This document shows positions 42,685 through 54,259 of a stretch of DNA of 64,000 bases, one piece after another; the stretch's first letter is position 1, and each line of letters starts with the position of its first letter. The translations under genes were made by a program, and so were the position numbers. Source of the DNA: Phytophthora colocasiae (Eukaryota > Oomycota > Peronosporomycetes > Peronosporales > Peronosporaceae); assembly GCA_018806915.1 (NCBI GenBank), contig JAGKQI010000093.1:1240001-1304000 (forward strand), read 5' to 3'. The notes beneath the pieces are model-generated. The model did not search any database, was not told where the DNA came from, and was given only the letters and a program-made list of their open reading frames with translations.

Positions 42685-43459
42685 GTGACGAACCCAATAC
42701 GCCTGTTCGCTAGCGGATCGTAAATGCTGACAATGCTTATCTGCGTTTGTCTCGCCGGGTTCTTGTTTTAGGGCTAACTCGCAATCAACAACAACACTCG
42801 GATGGCTCAGTCACCTGCGCCGGAACTTCGTTCCTATTTGTATTCACTTATAGACTAGTAGAGCTTCCGTCCCTACGTTCGCCTCGTTCGTCCGTCAATT
42901 CAATCGTTCGTTCGTCCGTCAATTCAACCGTTCGTTCGTTCGTCTGTCAATTCAATTGCTTGCCTCTCGGAGTACAAATTCCCGAACTACCTTATCGTTT
43001 TCCCTTCGGTCACCGGCCTCAGTGCACAGTTTCCGAGGTACCTTCGTTCGTTCACCTTCCTCCCAGCTCGCAATCTCCAAAGTCGTTCGTCCGTCCGTTC
43101 AACTGCTTCTCCCTCGAAACGCAATTTGCCAAGCACTTCTCGCCGTCGGTGCAAGTTGCAAAGTACTTCTTGCCGTCGGTGCAAGGTGCAAAGTGTTTGT
43201 CTCAACCGCTTGCTCCTCAGAGCTCAAATCCCGAAGTGCCGTTCGTCCGTCCGCTCATTCATGGTCGTTGGCTACACGCCAGTTCCAACGTCGACTGCGA
43301 TCTTCTTCGTGCAGCAATACGCCACTCCGTTCACGTCGCTCATTCGCTGTTTAGCGATCCTCTTCGTCAGGTTCAACTTAGATCCGTCGGTTCAATCGTC
43401 CAACAATCTTCCAGCGTCGTCAACTTCAACGTGAGGCGTTCAATGCTCATCCTGTTACA
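42684..43459 (-). repeat. 5' LTR of element D (776 bp)
   Basis: Same ends as 25846-26598. It differs by extra copies of a roughly 27-nt CGTTCGTCCGTCAATTCAA repeat at about 42890-42955 and by a deletion of roughly 20 nt near 43320, so D is older than E. Confidence 0.9.
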
Positions 43460-43463
43460 ATGC

Positions 43464-43602
43464 ATTGTCTTCACGATCAGTCGTCCGTTGCATCACCGCT
43501 GCGTTAGAGGTTTCAAAACGACTTGATGAGAAGTCTCGTGAGTACAGCAGTTGCTGGGCAGAATCCCAACAACGTGCTGTACTTGTAGCAACCGCTACAA
43601 CA
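43464..43602 (-). repeat. 5' LTR of element B, outer part beyond D
   Basis: Continues the LTR after the second ATGC copy (43460-43463) and matches 17036-17169. It ends at 43602, where effector sequence resumes. Confidence 0.88.
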
Positions 43603-43716
43603 GTCGTCGACAGCTACCGGACGATGAAAGGTTATGCCTGGTTTGGTGGTTTGGATATGCTCAGTTTGTTCCTCAAGACAATGCCTGAAGAAAATGTTGT
43701 GACGCTCCTTCACATG
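43603..43716 (+). pseudogene. Broken RXLR/LWY effector gene, piece 2 of 3
   Basis: Encodes VDSYRTMKGYAWFGGLDMLSLF and then MPEENVVTLLH, corresponding to residues about 226-261 of the intact paralogue. It is bounded by the GTCGT duplication of B on the left and the CATG duplication of E (43713-43716) on the right. Confidence 0.88.
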
Positions 43717-44565
43717 TGTAACAGGAGGACACGGACGCTTGACATTTGCGAGACGGACAGACGAGGAGGACGCGTGGAGAACCAGTGTGGCTGAGACGTG
43801 ATGAGCACGAGGAGCGGCAGCACCTGTGGGAGAAGTTCCAGCGGTCCAAGTACTGGCGAACGTTCGTGGCGTGAGCCAATAAACGCCGTGGCCTTCTACG
43901 AGTACATGTACGGGAGCACGGGGTGGCGAAGCAGTGGTACGATGAGAATTCGAACTGGCTGCAAGCTGCTGGATACCGGAGACCTTGAAGAAGGGGAACC
44001 GGCTGACGAAGTGAAGAGCAGGATGGCTCACTTTGAAAAACACGACGGAGGAGCAAGCGGGGGCTCACTCTGCAACTGGCGCTGAAGAGGCGTGTGGGAT
44101 TATAGCAGGCTGCTTGAGCGTAGGCAGCACGCAACCGAACGACAGTACCAGGCTTCGGACGGGAGTGACGAACGGCGAGGACTGAGCGGGCAGCGAACGG
44201 GACTGGGCGACAACTGGAAGGCGGCGGCGACTGGAAGTGCTTTGGTGAGTACTCCGACAGCTGTGCGAGCGACTTCACGTCACCTGGAGGGTCTCAACGG
44301 TGTCGGCGGGCTCGGGACGAACTGTGAGGAGCTGACGGACGAAGGTTTGGCAGTGTGTGAGACGAACGAGACAAACGAAAGTAGGCATTAAGAGTAGTGT
44401 CTATTCAATAAATAGGACCGGGCACGAAGCCACAGGTCCGGCGCAGCAACACGTGGTTGCTGTCGGCCAGAAGGTGTTAAGTCTATACGAAGTGAACGGG
44501 ACGCAGAAGCCAAGAGCAATACGACTTGCTCAACGTGCCGGGCAAGATAAAAGGCAAACGCTACA
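43717..44565 (+). repeat. 5' LTR of element E (849 bp)
   Basis: TGTAACAGG...AACGCTACA. Differs from the 3' LTR by three 1-base indels and one T/A change, all within about 44053-44106. Confidence 0.95.
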
Positions 44566-46966
44566 TGGTGGTCATACAGGGGCAACTTCGACGGATAACG
44601 AGACAGATGACGAGTACCAGAACGGCACCGACGACGACGAAAACGAGAGGAGCTTCGAGAACACGGCGTTCACGAGTTCGAAGCAGCACTGAGAAGAAGA
44701 CTGAGAACAACGAGGCGAGCGAAGACAACCGCGAATCGGACGACGATGAAGAGAAGGCGTTACCGGTACCCACTCCTTCCCTCACAACGGCAAATAGTTC
44801 AACGGTGGCTGGCATTGATGAAGCAGCGGCAGTTAACGAAGAGCGGCAGGAAGTTGAAAACCCAACAGCGCTCCGCGAAGAAGATCGGCTGGCACCAGCG
44901 CAACCGGATCAACAGGCCAACGAAATGGAACCAAGAGGGCGAAGATCTGTTACAGCAGCACGAACTTCCGGTGACCTTGGCACTGCAGACGAAATGGACC
45001 TTCAGGAGTTGGGCGAGGCTCTAAGGAAGATGTACGACCGGGTGTGCACACTACAACGGGAGCGTACGCCGGACGCCAGAGTACCGCAGCTGGACGCCGA
45101 CGAACGACGAGTGGTGGAGGAATTACCGCACGACTACGATGAACGTGCCGGATACGGGCGTGACGAGCGGCCTCGTCATCAGGACGATGAAGACAGCGAC
45201 GACGGACGACGAGCACCACGGCACCCCGAACAGGAACGAGAAGCACCGAAACGAGCAGTACGCCGGCACCACGACGATGACGAACACCGAGACCATGGAC
45301 GACGACACGAGAACGAGCAAGGACGACGCGGACGTCGGTCCCGAAGCGAAGCACGACGGCAAGGAGAGCGTCGGAGGCATCACGACCCACATCCAGTACG
45401 ACGACGGATACAAGGGAATGGCGATCCTTCAGGCGACGACAGCTCCGACGACTCTGAATGGGAACGTGGTGGACCGCCCAGCGACGATGGAAGCAGCAGT
45501 GATAGCAGTTCCGGAAACCAGTAGTGGAAGTTCCAGTGACGAGAGCGACCGAAGCAGATCACGAAGCGCGCGAAGAGAACGTGAACGACGCGAGGAACGG
45601 CCTGACCGCCAAAGACGCGAACGACGTGAACGACGAGAACGGCGTGACCGACGGGAACGACGCGACCGACGTGGACGACGCGAGCGACGCGGTAGGCACG
45701 AGCAGCCTGAGCAACGCGAACGGGAAGAACGGCGACGACGAGCCACGCAGCGAAGTATCAAGGACTTGGAGCTTCCGGTGTTCACGCCAGAGTCAGGGAT
45801 CTCGGTCTCAACGTGGATCGATCGAATCGACCTAGCACTTGAAGGAGCGCGAGAATCTGGACGTGGTGACTGGTCCGATAAGGCCCTGTACTTCATTTTG
45901 GGCAACAAGTTGGCTGAGAACGCGGCACGATGGTGGGTCAACCGAGATCGAAGAACGCCGGCACGAGAACGCACTTGGACGCATTTGAAGAGAGGCCTGT
46001 TGCAGAGGTACGCACCACCGCAGAACTTGGAAGATGCCGAATGGAGAGTGAACACGCGAATGATGATAGCCGGTGAATCATATGCCGACTATGCAGCTGG
46101 ATTGCGAGAGGCAGCCGACAGAAATCAGTGGAAGAGAGAGTTTTTCACTTGCCCAATTCTGAAACTTGGACCGGACGACAAGACAGTTGGTTAAGCAACC
46201 ACCGGTTCCGAAGACGCTGGAGAAGGCTGTGAAGAAGGCGACTCAGTTGAGCGACCCGTTGGAGAATGTGGCGCGAGGAATGCATAACATTGGGCAGACG
46301 TTCCCAGCTGCGCATGCGACGCATCTGGTGCAAGTGAATGGACCCAGCGGTACGACGGTGATGATTCCAGGTGTCGGTGGAGTGAGTGTTCCCGGGAAGT
46401 AGCAGGTGCCGCAACTGAAACAGGAGGAAGAGCAGCGACTGAGACAGCGGAACAATTGGCGTTGTTCACGAATCCTCAAGGCGTGTATAATCGACTCACG
46501 GGCATGATCCAGAAGATACCGGGCAGGCGATGGAACGGACGATTCTGGGAACCGAAGCCGGCGAGCAAGCCGCGTGCGCGGAAGAGTGGTGCCAGCGAGA
46601 CCAAGCCACCTGCGAAGAAGGTTAAAACGCAAGCAACGGAACCAAGCGGTGAAGAGTCAGATACCCCACCAAAGACGGCAAAGACGAAGGCAGCAGTGAA
46701 GCAGGCTGGTACAAGCGACAGCCGACAGGGCGAATTGCGTCGGAAAACGGCGAAACTAGCGGCAGCAAGAGTGTCGGCGATGCGGTGGTAAAGGCCATTG
46801 GTCAATGCAGTGTCCGAACGAACCCCGGTGCTTTGCGTGCAACCGAGTGGGCCATTTTGCGAGGATGTGCACCGACAGTGAGGCCAAGGCCCGGAACGAC
46901 GAGTACATGCGCACACGCGGAGCGAAGCCTCTGGCCAAGTCGGAAAACGAGCAGCGAACGACGTAG
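44565..46966 (+). pseudogene. gag: Element E gag, frameshifted
   Basis: ATG 44565 (MVVIQG) overlaps LTR end and PBS. The N-terminal charged region runs in one frame to 45524. The Arg-rich region and capsid core (DLELPVFTP..., GRGDWSDKALYFILGNKL) are in 45139-46194. The PGVGGVSVPGK segment and the later part are in 46166-46402 and 46456-46791. A zinc knuckle like CFACNRVGHFARMC lies near 46838-46873, and the reading ends at TAG 46964-46966. Four frames are used, so gag is broken as written despite the young LTRs. Confidence 0.83.
44566..44583 (+). promoter_or_regulatory. Primer-binding site of element E
   Basis: TGGTGGTCATACAGGGGC, identical to those of A and D and directly next to the LTR. 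Confidence 0.85.
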
Positions 46967-47126
46967 CGGGGATACGGCGTTCGACAGTGATGAACGAACC
47001 CCTTGGGAAGAGTGAAGCGACGGAAATTGGCGTGAGCCGCAAGGCAGAACGGAGCGAAGGCGGTGTGACTACAATGCAGGACGAGAAAGTGTTGACGAGC
47101 GACGACATTGTCAGTGGCAACAGATT

Positions 47127-50100
47127 ATGAAGGACGACGAGATGATCTTCAACCGACTGCAGGCCGAGAAGTACGTATCTACGTTGAGACCAGCGATGGC
47201 CACGACGCGGTATACTCGGGTGCAAAGGGAGCAAGACGAACGGAGGTACGACGCGGGACGAAAACAGCGGGCAGATAGCGCGACGGACCGACGCCAACCT
47301 GGGGAAGGCGCAGCGGCGGTGGTGACGCCAGCGGCAGTGAACAGAACGGCGCGGACGAACAATGCGGACAGGGTAAGCCCGACGTCGACGATGCAGAAAG
47401 CAATAGCGGTGAATGTCAATACGAACGAGACGACGGGCGACGAAGCTTTGCACATGGGCGACGCGACCAGTAGTACAGAGGCGGCGGTGGCGAATGTCGA
47501 TCCTGCAGTGAATACAGAGAAGGAGCTGGGTATGCTCGACATTGAAGTTGGGGCGGTAAGAGCAACGCGTACTGAGCCCGACCGTGTAGTGAGAGGCGAT
47601 GCCAGAGAAATAACGACCACCAAGGATCCCGATGAATGCAACCGGCCCGCGAAAGACTCGGAAGCGAACGACGGTGACTCGACGGGTGATGAGCAGGACG
47701 GTGACGATACGGCGTTGACTAGCGAACTGCTGAAAGCTCGACAGGCACGGCGGCGGAAGCGACGAATGGCCAAACGCAGAAGGACCCGCGAGAAAGAAGC
47801 GGAGAAGCGCGCTGCACGAGACCAAGAGACCAACCGTAAACGTGAGGCAGTAATCCGGCAAATTCGACGAGCACGAGACGCCGAGGAAGTCTTGAAGCAT
47901 CTGCATGAACGTGGTCATGAGACTGGAACCAACGTCGATGACGCGACGGACAGGGAGACGAAGGAACGGGCTCGCGTGAGCTTGGTGAAACAGCAGTTGA
48001 ACCGGAATGACGAACAGCAGTCGATTGAGACGGAGACTGTGGAGTATATTGGTGCGGAAGATGGGTTACCCACAGCCACGGTGACGGTATCGGGAACTCA
48101 GAGAGACGTGAAGCTGGACAGTTGCGCAAGGTACACGATCGCTGGTACAGACTGGATGGCGCTGGGCGACAAGGTTTCGGACACGGCACCAGTGGATTAC
48201 GTCGAAGGTATCGGAGGCTTCCTGCTGGACGTTATCGGGGTATGGAGTTTCGACCTCATCAGTGTGTTCGGAGAACAGATACGCGTGGAGGCATGCATTG
48301 TAGCGGGTTGTACGGACGAGTTTCTACTGGGGATCGACTTCCTCCAGGCGCGAGAGGCAACGATGGACTTCAGTCGTAACGAAGTACGGTACAGTGACGA
48401 TGGTCGATCGGTGGTGATTCCGTTTCGGACGAATGATGGTGACGGAGGACGCAAAGTGGCGGCAGTGCGTGTTGCTGGGAGAACGAAGCTTGCAGCACGA
48501 ACGGTAACTCCAGTAGAAGTATCGGTAGCGGCCAAGGACGGTGAGCGCGGTATGTTCATTCCGACGAGAAGTACGGGGGCGGTTCTGTTGGCAGCGACGG
48601 TAACAACAGCGAAGGATGGCAAAGCTTGGGTGCCTGCCATCAACGCGAATGATCGGGCAGCCAATCTACCGAACAAACGAGAACTCGGAACCTGGATTCC
48701 GATGGATGAAGACATGACGATCCTCGAGATGAACAAGGAGCTACGGACGGAACGACTGAACGACTGGATGAATGAGTTGGGCGACGGCGAGACGCCACTC
48801 AGTAACGAGAAGGACATATCGGAGTTGAAGAAAGGATGCACGTGAATTGGTAATGAAGCTTTTGCGCGTTTATCGAGGGCTTTCGAGCAATGAGAGTGAC
48901 TGTCCACCAGCTACAGCATTAAGCATACAGCACCACATCGATACGGGCGAGACGGCACCAATAATGCAGAAGAGGAGACGGCAAGCACAAGCAGAAGACC
49001 AGATCATTAACGAAAACGTGGAAACGATGTTGAAAGCAGGAGTGATCGAAGAAGGCGATGGAGCCTGGGGCTTCCCGGTCGTGCTAGTGAGGAAAAAGGA
49101 TGGAGAAGTTCGGTTTTGTGTCGATTACCGAGCGCTCAATAAGGTGACGAAGAAGGACGTGTATCCTTTACCCATTGACGAAACATTAGAAGCACTTGGA
49201 GGAGCTCTACTGTTCACTACCTTGGACTTGAAGGCGGGCTATTGGCAAATTTTAGTGGCTCCGGAAGATCGAGATAAAACAGCGTTTACAACGAAGAAGG
49301 GTTTGTATCGGTTCATCAGAATGCCGTTCGGACTCACTAACGCACCTTCGACCTTCCAGCGAATGATGAATAGTGTACTGAGAGGCTTGACGTGGAGTAC
49401 GTGTCTGGTGTACTTAGACGACATAGTGGTTTTCACTCGGGGAGGAATCGAGAGACACATCGTGGAGTTGGCGACGGTGTTGGAGCGGCTGGCGACGGCT
49501 GGTTTGACGTTGAAACTGAAGAAGTGTCGTTTCGCGATGAGATCCATGGAGTACTTGGGTCTGAGCTGAGCAATGAAGGGTACGGCCACTACAGAGATTG
49601 ATCACGGCGGTGCAGAACTTCCCTACGCCACGAGATGCAGTCGAAGTGAAGCGGTTTGTACATTTAGCAGTACCGGCGATTTGTGGAAGGCTTTGGTTCG
49701 CTTATGGCCCCAATGACTAAACTACTGAGGAAGAATGTTGAATGGGAATGGACGGACGCGCAGGTGAACGCGTTTGAGCGAGTAAAGGACATTTTGACGA
49801 GTAAGCCGTTGTTGGTTTACCCCGACTTCCGACGGGATTTTCGAGTGGTGACGGACGCGAGCCGAGTGGGTTTAGGCGCGTGTTTGATGCAGGATCACGG
49901 CAGTGGATGGCAGCCGGTGGCTTATGCCAGCAAAGTGAACAACGAAGCCGAGAGCAAGTACGGAATCACGGAGTTAGAATGTTTGGCGGTTGTTTGGGCA
50001 GTAAAGTTATTTCGACCGTACCTGTATGGGAGGAAGTTCGTGATCATCACTGATCACTCGGCGTTGAAGTGGTTGATGACCAGTGCCAATCTGACAGGGA

Positions 50101-52850
50101 AACTACACCGTTGGGCGTTGACATTACAGGAGTTTAACTTTGAAGTCGAGTATCGACCGGGGACTACGAACGTGGTAGCAGATGCACTCTCCAGAGCACC
50201 TGTGGCAGCACCCGTACAAGCAGCGGTTGGCAGAAGACGGAGGGCACGACGACGAGCACGGATGACGGAAATGACGACGGGAACGGCAATGAACAGTTGC
50301 GTGGATCGAGGACCGGACGTTGAGGGCGCTGTGGCGACCACGCGGAGCGGCAATCCGGACACCGAGAAGAATGTGCAACAGGGCAAGTCGTTAGCGATGA
50401 ACGAGCAGCAGAATGGACCGACGAAGACGAGTGCACCTTCAAACGAACGAGGAGATGTACCCGAACGAGGCTTACGCAGACGACGGGCGAACGATACAAC
50501 GCGAACCGGCAAGGAGTTTAGACGGGATGAGCCCCTGTTGACGACGGTATCGAGTGACCAGACGAAGCGGCAGATCAGTGCGGTGTCGACGGCGGGAGCT
50601 ACGTGCGGTACAGTGCGCAGTACGAACGAGTCAGCGTCGGATACCATGATGGCGGCGGTGAACACTACTCCGGCAGTGGCGACAGACAGCACTTCGACGA
50701 TGACGACGGAAGCGGCGGGACCACGCCGAGGAACACAGACGAACAGTGAATCGGCACGGCCACGCACGAGAGCTGCCAAACGACGAGAAGACGAACGATT
50801 GTGGCGAGAGGAAGCCATTCGGGCGCTGAACGAGATGGCGGTCGATGATGGCGACGACGGTGTTGAAATGTTGGCGGATAGTGAGCGACCGGCGGTGAAC
50901 ATGGCGAACAACGTGCGGGCAGCCACGACGAATGACGCGGTGAACGTGTCGGACAACATGCAGGCAGCTACGACGACAGTGATGATGAAGGATGCTGGGA
51001 CAACGGAAGCGGTATCGGCGGACACGAGTAGTGATGGACCAGCCGAGGGGCATCGAGAACACGTTGGTGAAGTGTCAATTGAATCTGGGGTGTCGCGCGA
51101 GAATGAGATGCGAGCTAATGAACGACGGGTGACGACGGAACGCGACGGAGTCCGGCGTGCAGAACGTGTAGAGCGAATTGAGCAGCGACGGATTGCTGAG
51201 CAGACACTGCAGTTGACAGACGACGAGATCCGAGAAGCACAGCGAAAGAGCACGATGGTGAAGCGGTTAGTGGACTCAGGATTTCACCGAGGACGAAAGG
51301 TAACGACGGTGTACGGATTAGCGGTGATCGAGATGGAGGAAGGACAGCGAGTGATATTACCGCCAGCGTTGTGGCCTTTAGTGTTTAAAGAGCACCATGA
51401 CTCTGTGTGGGCAGGGCACTTACGGGCTCCGCATACGTACGCAAGAATAGCAGCGATTTATTGGTGGCCAGGGCTGAGCGACGCGGTAAAACGATGGGTG
51501 CGAGGTTGCCAGGAGTGTGGCAGTAGGAAGGCGAGGCCGAGAGAGGTGATTCCACCACTGAGAAGCTTAAGAGGTGGCGATGTCGGCGACAGATGGGCGT
51601 TGGATGTGGCTGGCCCATTACCAGCGACGGACGGAGGCAACCGGTTTGTGATTGCTGCCGTAGAATACGTTACGAGATATGTTGTCGCGGCCACAGTGAA
51701 GCAGCACACCGCAGAGGACATCGCGAGGTTTTTGATGAAGAATGTGGTACTTCGGTTTGGTACATTTCGCGAGTTGCTGACAGATGGAGCCCCAGAGATG
51801 GCAGGACGAGCGATCGAGGAGCTAGTGGTGCTTTTGCAGGCTGAGCAGACCACTGCTGTACCACACAAACCGCATTTGATTGGATTAGTTGAGAGGTTCA
51901 ACAGGACGTGGAAGGACATGGTGGCCACGTACATGCACGACGAGAAGCAGCGCGATTGGGACCAGTGGGTGGACTTTGCTGTGTATTCCTATAATTCAGG
52001 CCGACATTCGACAGTAGCGCTGTCGCCTAACGAACTAATGATGGGGAGAAAGTTGAGGAGTCCCAACGAGCTACTACGCGCAACGAGAAGAACCGAGGCG
52101 GGGGAGCTGAACGCCTATCACGAGAAATTGGTGGCGACGTTGAAAAGGAGCCACGAGTGTGCAGAATTGTCGCGAGTTCGTGAGCAGAAACGGCAAGCGA
52201 GGTATTATAATCGTAAAGTACGGAGGCGTCGAAACTTTGTGGCGGGAGACCGGGTGTGGATGTACAAACCACCACGCGGTGCTAAGGCGACGAAGCTGGT
52301 TCATCAGTGGATGGGGCCGCTAAGAATAGTGGAGCCCGCTGGATATGACAATTTTGTGTTGGAACGGGAAGACGTTGAGGGCAAGAAAGAGAGGATCATC
52401 GCGCATGTTTCCTTTTTGGTTTCCTACTACTATCCGGCAGACTTCTTAAAAGCGGCGGCAGAAGACATCGATAGAGAGATTGAATACGAGGAAGACCGTG
52501 TGAATGAACCGACGGCATGCGAAACTGTTGGCACAACGGCGGCGGCAGTACAGGCGGCAACGGCTGCACGAGGCAAGAAGAGAAGTCGACGAGCAGTTCC
52601 AGGTGCGGACAAGAGGCCACGACAGGACGAGCTCCTGGTGGAACTCCGAAGGAGAAGGAGACGGAACGCTGCTGGACAGTACGTGCTGGAATACGAATTA
52701 CAGCCCGAGCGAGTTTGGCGAAGACTACAGAACGGGAACATGGCAAACTCCAACGATGACGAAAAGTACTGGGCTTCTATTGAGGAGTACGAGAGATTGT
52801 TTAGATCGGGGAGAATCGTGGAAGAGTCTCCAAGTGGGGAAGGCGTGTAA
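47127..52850 (+). pseudogene. pol: Element E pol, two small breaks
   Basis: 47127-48845: N-terminal region and protease (VKLDSCARYTIAGTDWM, DSC instead of DSG). A one-base shift at about 48835 leads to 48847-49569, RT with FCVDYRALNK and YLDDIVVFTRGG. Small deletions at about 49560-49690 remove part of the RT connection (the YLGHELS...GYYRRF region). 49683-52850 is then continuous: RNase H (VTDASRVGLGA), a long linker, the integrase zinc finger (HDSVWAGHLRAPH...CQECGSRK), D,D,E (DVAGPL, LTDGAPE, GLVERF), and a C-terminal tail ending SGEGV with the stop inside the 3' LTR. It is the best-preserved integrase in the window. Confidence 0.88.
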
Positions 52851-53697
52851 CAGGAGGACACGGACGCTTGACATTTGCGAGACGGACAGACGAGGAGGAC
52901 GCGTGGAGAACCAGTGTGGCTGAGACGTGATGAGCACGAGGAGCGGCAGCACCTGTGGGAGAAGTTCCAGCGGTCCAAGTACTGGCGAACGTTCGTGGCG
53001 TGAGCCAATAAACGCCGTGGCCTTCTACGAGTACATGTACGGGAGCACGGGGTGGCGAAGCAGTGGTACGATGAGAATTCGAACTGGCTGCAAGCTGCTG
53101 GATACCGGAGACCTTGAAGAAGGGGAACCGGCTGACGAAGTGAAGAGCAGGATGGCTCACTTTGAAAAACACGACGGAGGGAGCAAGCGAGGGGCTCACT
53201 CTGCAACTGGCGCTGAAGAGAGCGTGTGGGATTATTGCAGGCTGCTTGAGCGTAGGCAGCACGCAACCGAACGACAGTACCAGGCTTCGGACGGGAGTGA
53301 CGAACGGCGAGGACTGAGCGGGCAGCGAACGGGACTGGGCGACAACTGGAAGGCGGCGGCGACTGGAAGTGCTTTGGTGAGTACTCCGACAGCTGTGCGA
53401 GCGACTTCACGTCACCTGGAGGGTCTCAACGGTGTCGGCGGGCTCGGGACGAACTGTGAGGAGCTGACGGACGAAGGTTTGGCAGTGTGTGAGACGAACG
53501 AGACAAACGAAAGTAGGCATTAAGAGTAGTGTCTATTCAATAAATAGGACCGGGCACGAAGCCACAGGTCCGGCGCAGCAACACGTGGTTGCTGTCGGCC
53601 AGAAGGTGTTAAGTCTATACGAAGTGAACGGGACGCAGAAGCCAAGAGCAATACGACTTGCTCAACGTGCCGGGCAAGATAAAAGGCAAACGCTACA
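52846..53697 (+). repeat. 3' LTR of element E (852 bp)
   Basis: Begins TGTAAC after the purine tract GGGGAAGGCG and ends CGCTACA. Pol stop TAA is at 52848-52850. Confidence 0.95.
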
Positions 53698-54214
53698 CAT
53701 GCTTCGCCAAACTCCACGCACGGCAAAACATGCAGACACGATGCAGAGAGTGTTGTTTGATCACTTGAAATCTAGTCACCAGTTGATGCTCAACGTGTGG
53801 CTAAAAGCTGGAGAACATCCCGAAGAGGTTTACGCCTAAAACAATTCGACATGAATGGCTTCGATGACAACGCGATGATTATCCAGTGGCTGCGATACAC
53901 AAAGCTTTACCGGGATACAACTCCTGGCCATTCGTTCTCCAACCTTGAAACATTACGTCAGACTTGAAAAAGGAAGCTGAGATCATGCAAACGTTCCTTT
54001 TCCACCACTCGATAGCAATTGGCCTTGACCCGAAGGAATACCAACCCGGTGGATGCGGTTACCGAAGAATAACTTAAGATAGTTAACTTGGGAGGCTTTT
54101 ACCGTCTCTTTTTGCCAAGTAATGATGGAGAAGGTAAAAGCAGCTTTCGCTGATGAAAACCCTCGTGATGCACTTGCCACAGCGATGAAATATAGGACAC
54201 ATCTATGCAGTTAA
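53698..54214 (+). pseudogene. Broken RXLR/LWY effector gene, piece 3 of 3
   Basis: Starts at the second CATG copy (MLRQTPRTAKHADTMQ...HQLMLNVWLKAGEHPEEVY), then passes through frameshifts with recognisable IQWLRYTKLYRD and a final EKVKAAFADENPRDALA, stopping at 54212-54214. It matches residues about 262-460 of the intact paralogue. The next effector gene ends 45 nt away on the other strand. Confidence 0.87.
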
Positions 54215-54259
54215 TAGTCGGGTAGAAATTCTCAATCGTGTTTATTCAAAAGAACTTTA

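Larger units (their letters stand above)
25846..43459 (-). mobile_element. Gypsy element D (minus), interrupted by element C
   Basis: 3' LTR is 25846-26598 and 5' LTR is 42684-43459. A 4-bp duplication ATGC occurs at 25842-25845 and 43460-43463. The 3' LTR of B (about 17029) shows the same site uninterrupted, confirming the insertion point. Own sequence is 25846-26764 and 35072-43459; C occupies 26765-35066. It is related to A and E by the shared PBS, MVVIQG start and pol. Confidence 0.94.
16958..43602 (-). mobile_element. Gypsy element B (minus), expanded by nested insertions
   Basis: 3' LTR is 16958-17169. The 5' LTR is split into 25772-25845 and 43464-43602 by element D. Target duplication GTCGT occurs at 16953-16957 and 43603-43607; across it the effector reading frame resumes as in the intact paralogue (TACGTCG|ACAGC). 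Own sequence is about 16958-19339, 22734-25845 and 43464-43602. The MULE and D (with C inside) are later insertions. The two LTRs differ at about 7 positions in 212, so it is older than E. Confidence 0.93.
43717..53697 (+). mobile_element. Gypsy element E (9981 bp), youngest insertion
   Basis: LTRs are 43717-44565 and 52846-53697, flanked by a 4-bp duplication CATG (43713-43716, 53698-53701). Joining the flanks restores the effector frame (LLHMLRQ against LLHSLRQ in the paralogue). The LTRs differ by one substitution and three single-base indels. Same family group as A and D. Confidence 0.96.

Noticed and set aside
41737..42688. Plus-strand open frames (309 and 272 aa) opposite gag of element D
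   Set aside because: Shadows of the repetitive charged gag N-terminus, which is clearly the coding strand.
46476..47918. 480-aa minus-strand open frame opposite gag-pol of element E
   Set aside because: Antisense shadow of GC-rich, Arg-rich coding sequence, with no domain-like segments. Unlike the C antisense ORF it lacks organised charge blocks or a coiled coil.
50054..51253. 399-aa minus-strand open frame in element E
   Set aside because: Mirror of the low-complexity pol linker; Ser/Arg-rich without motifs.
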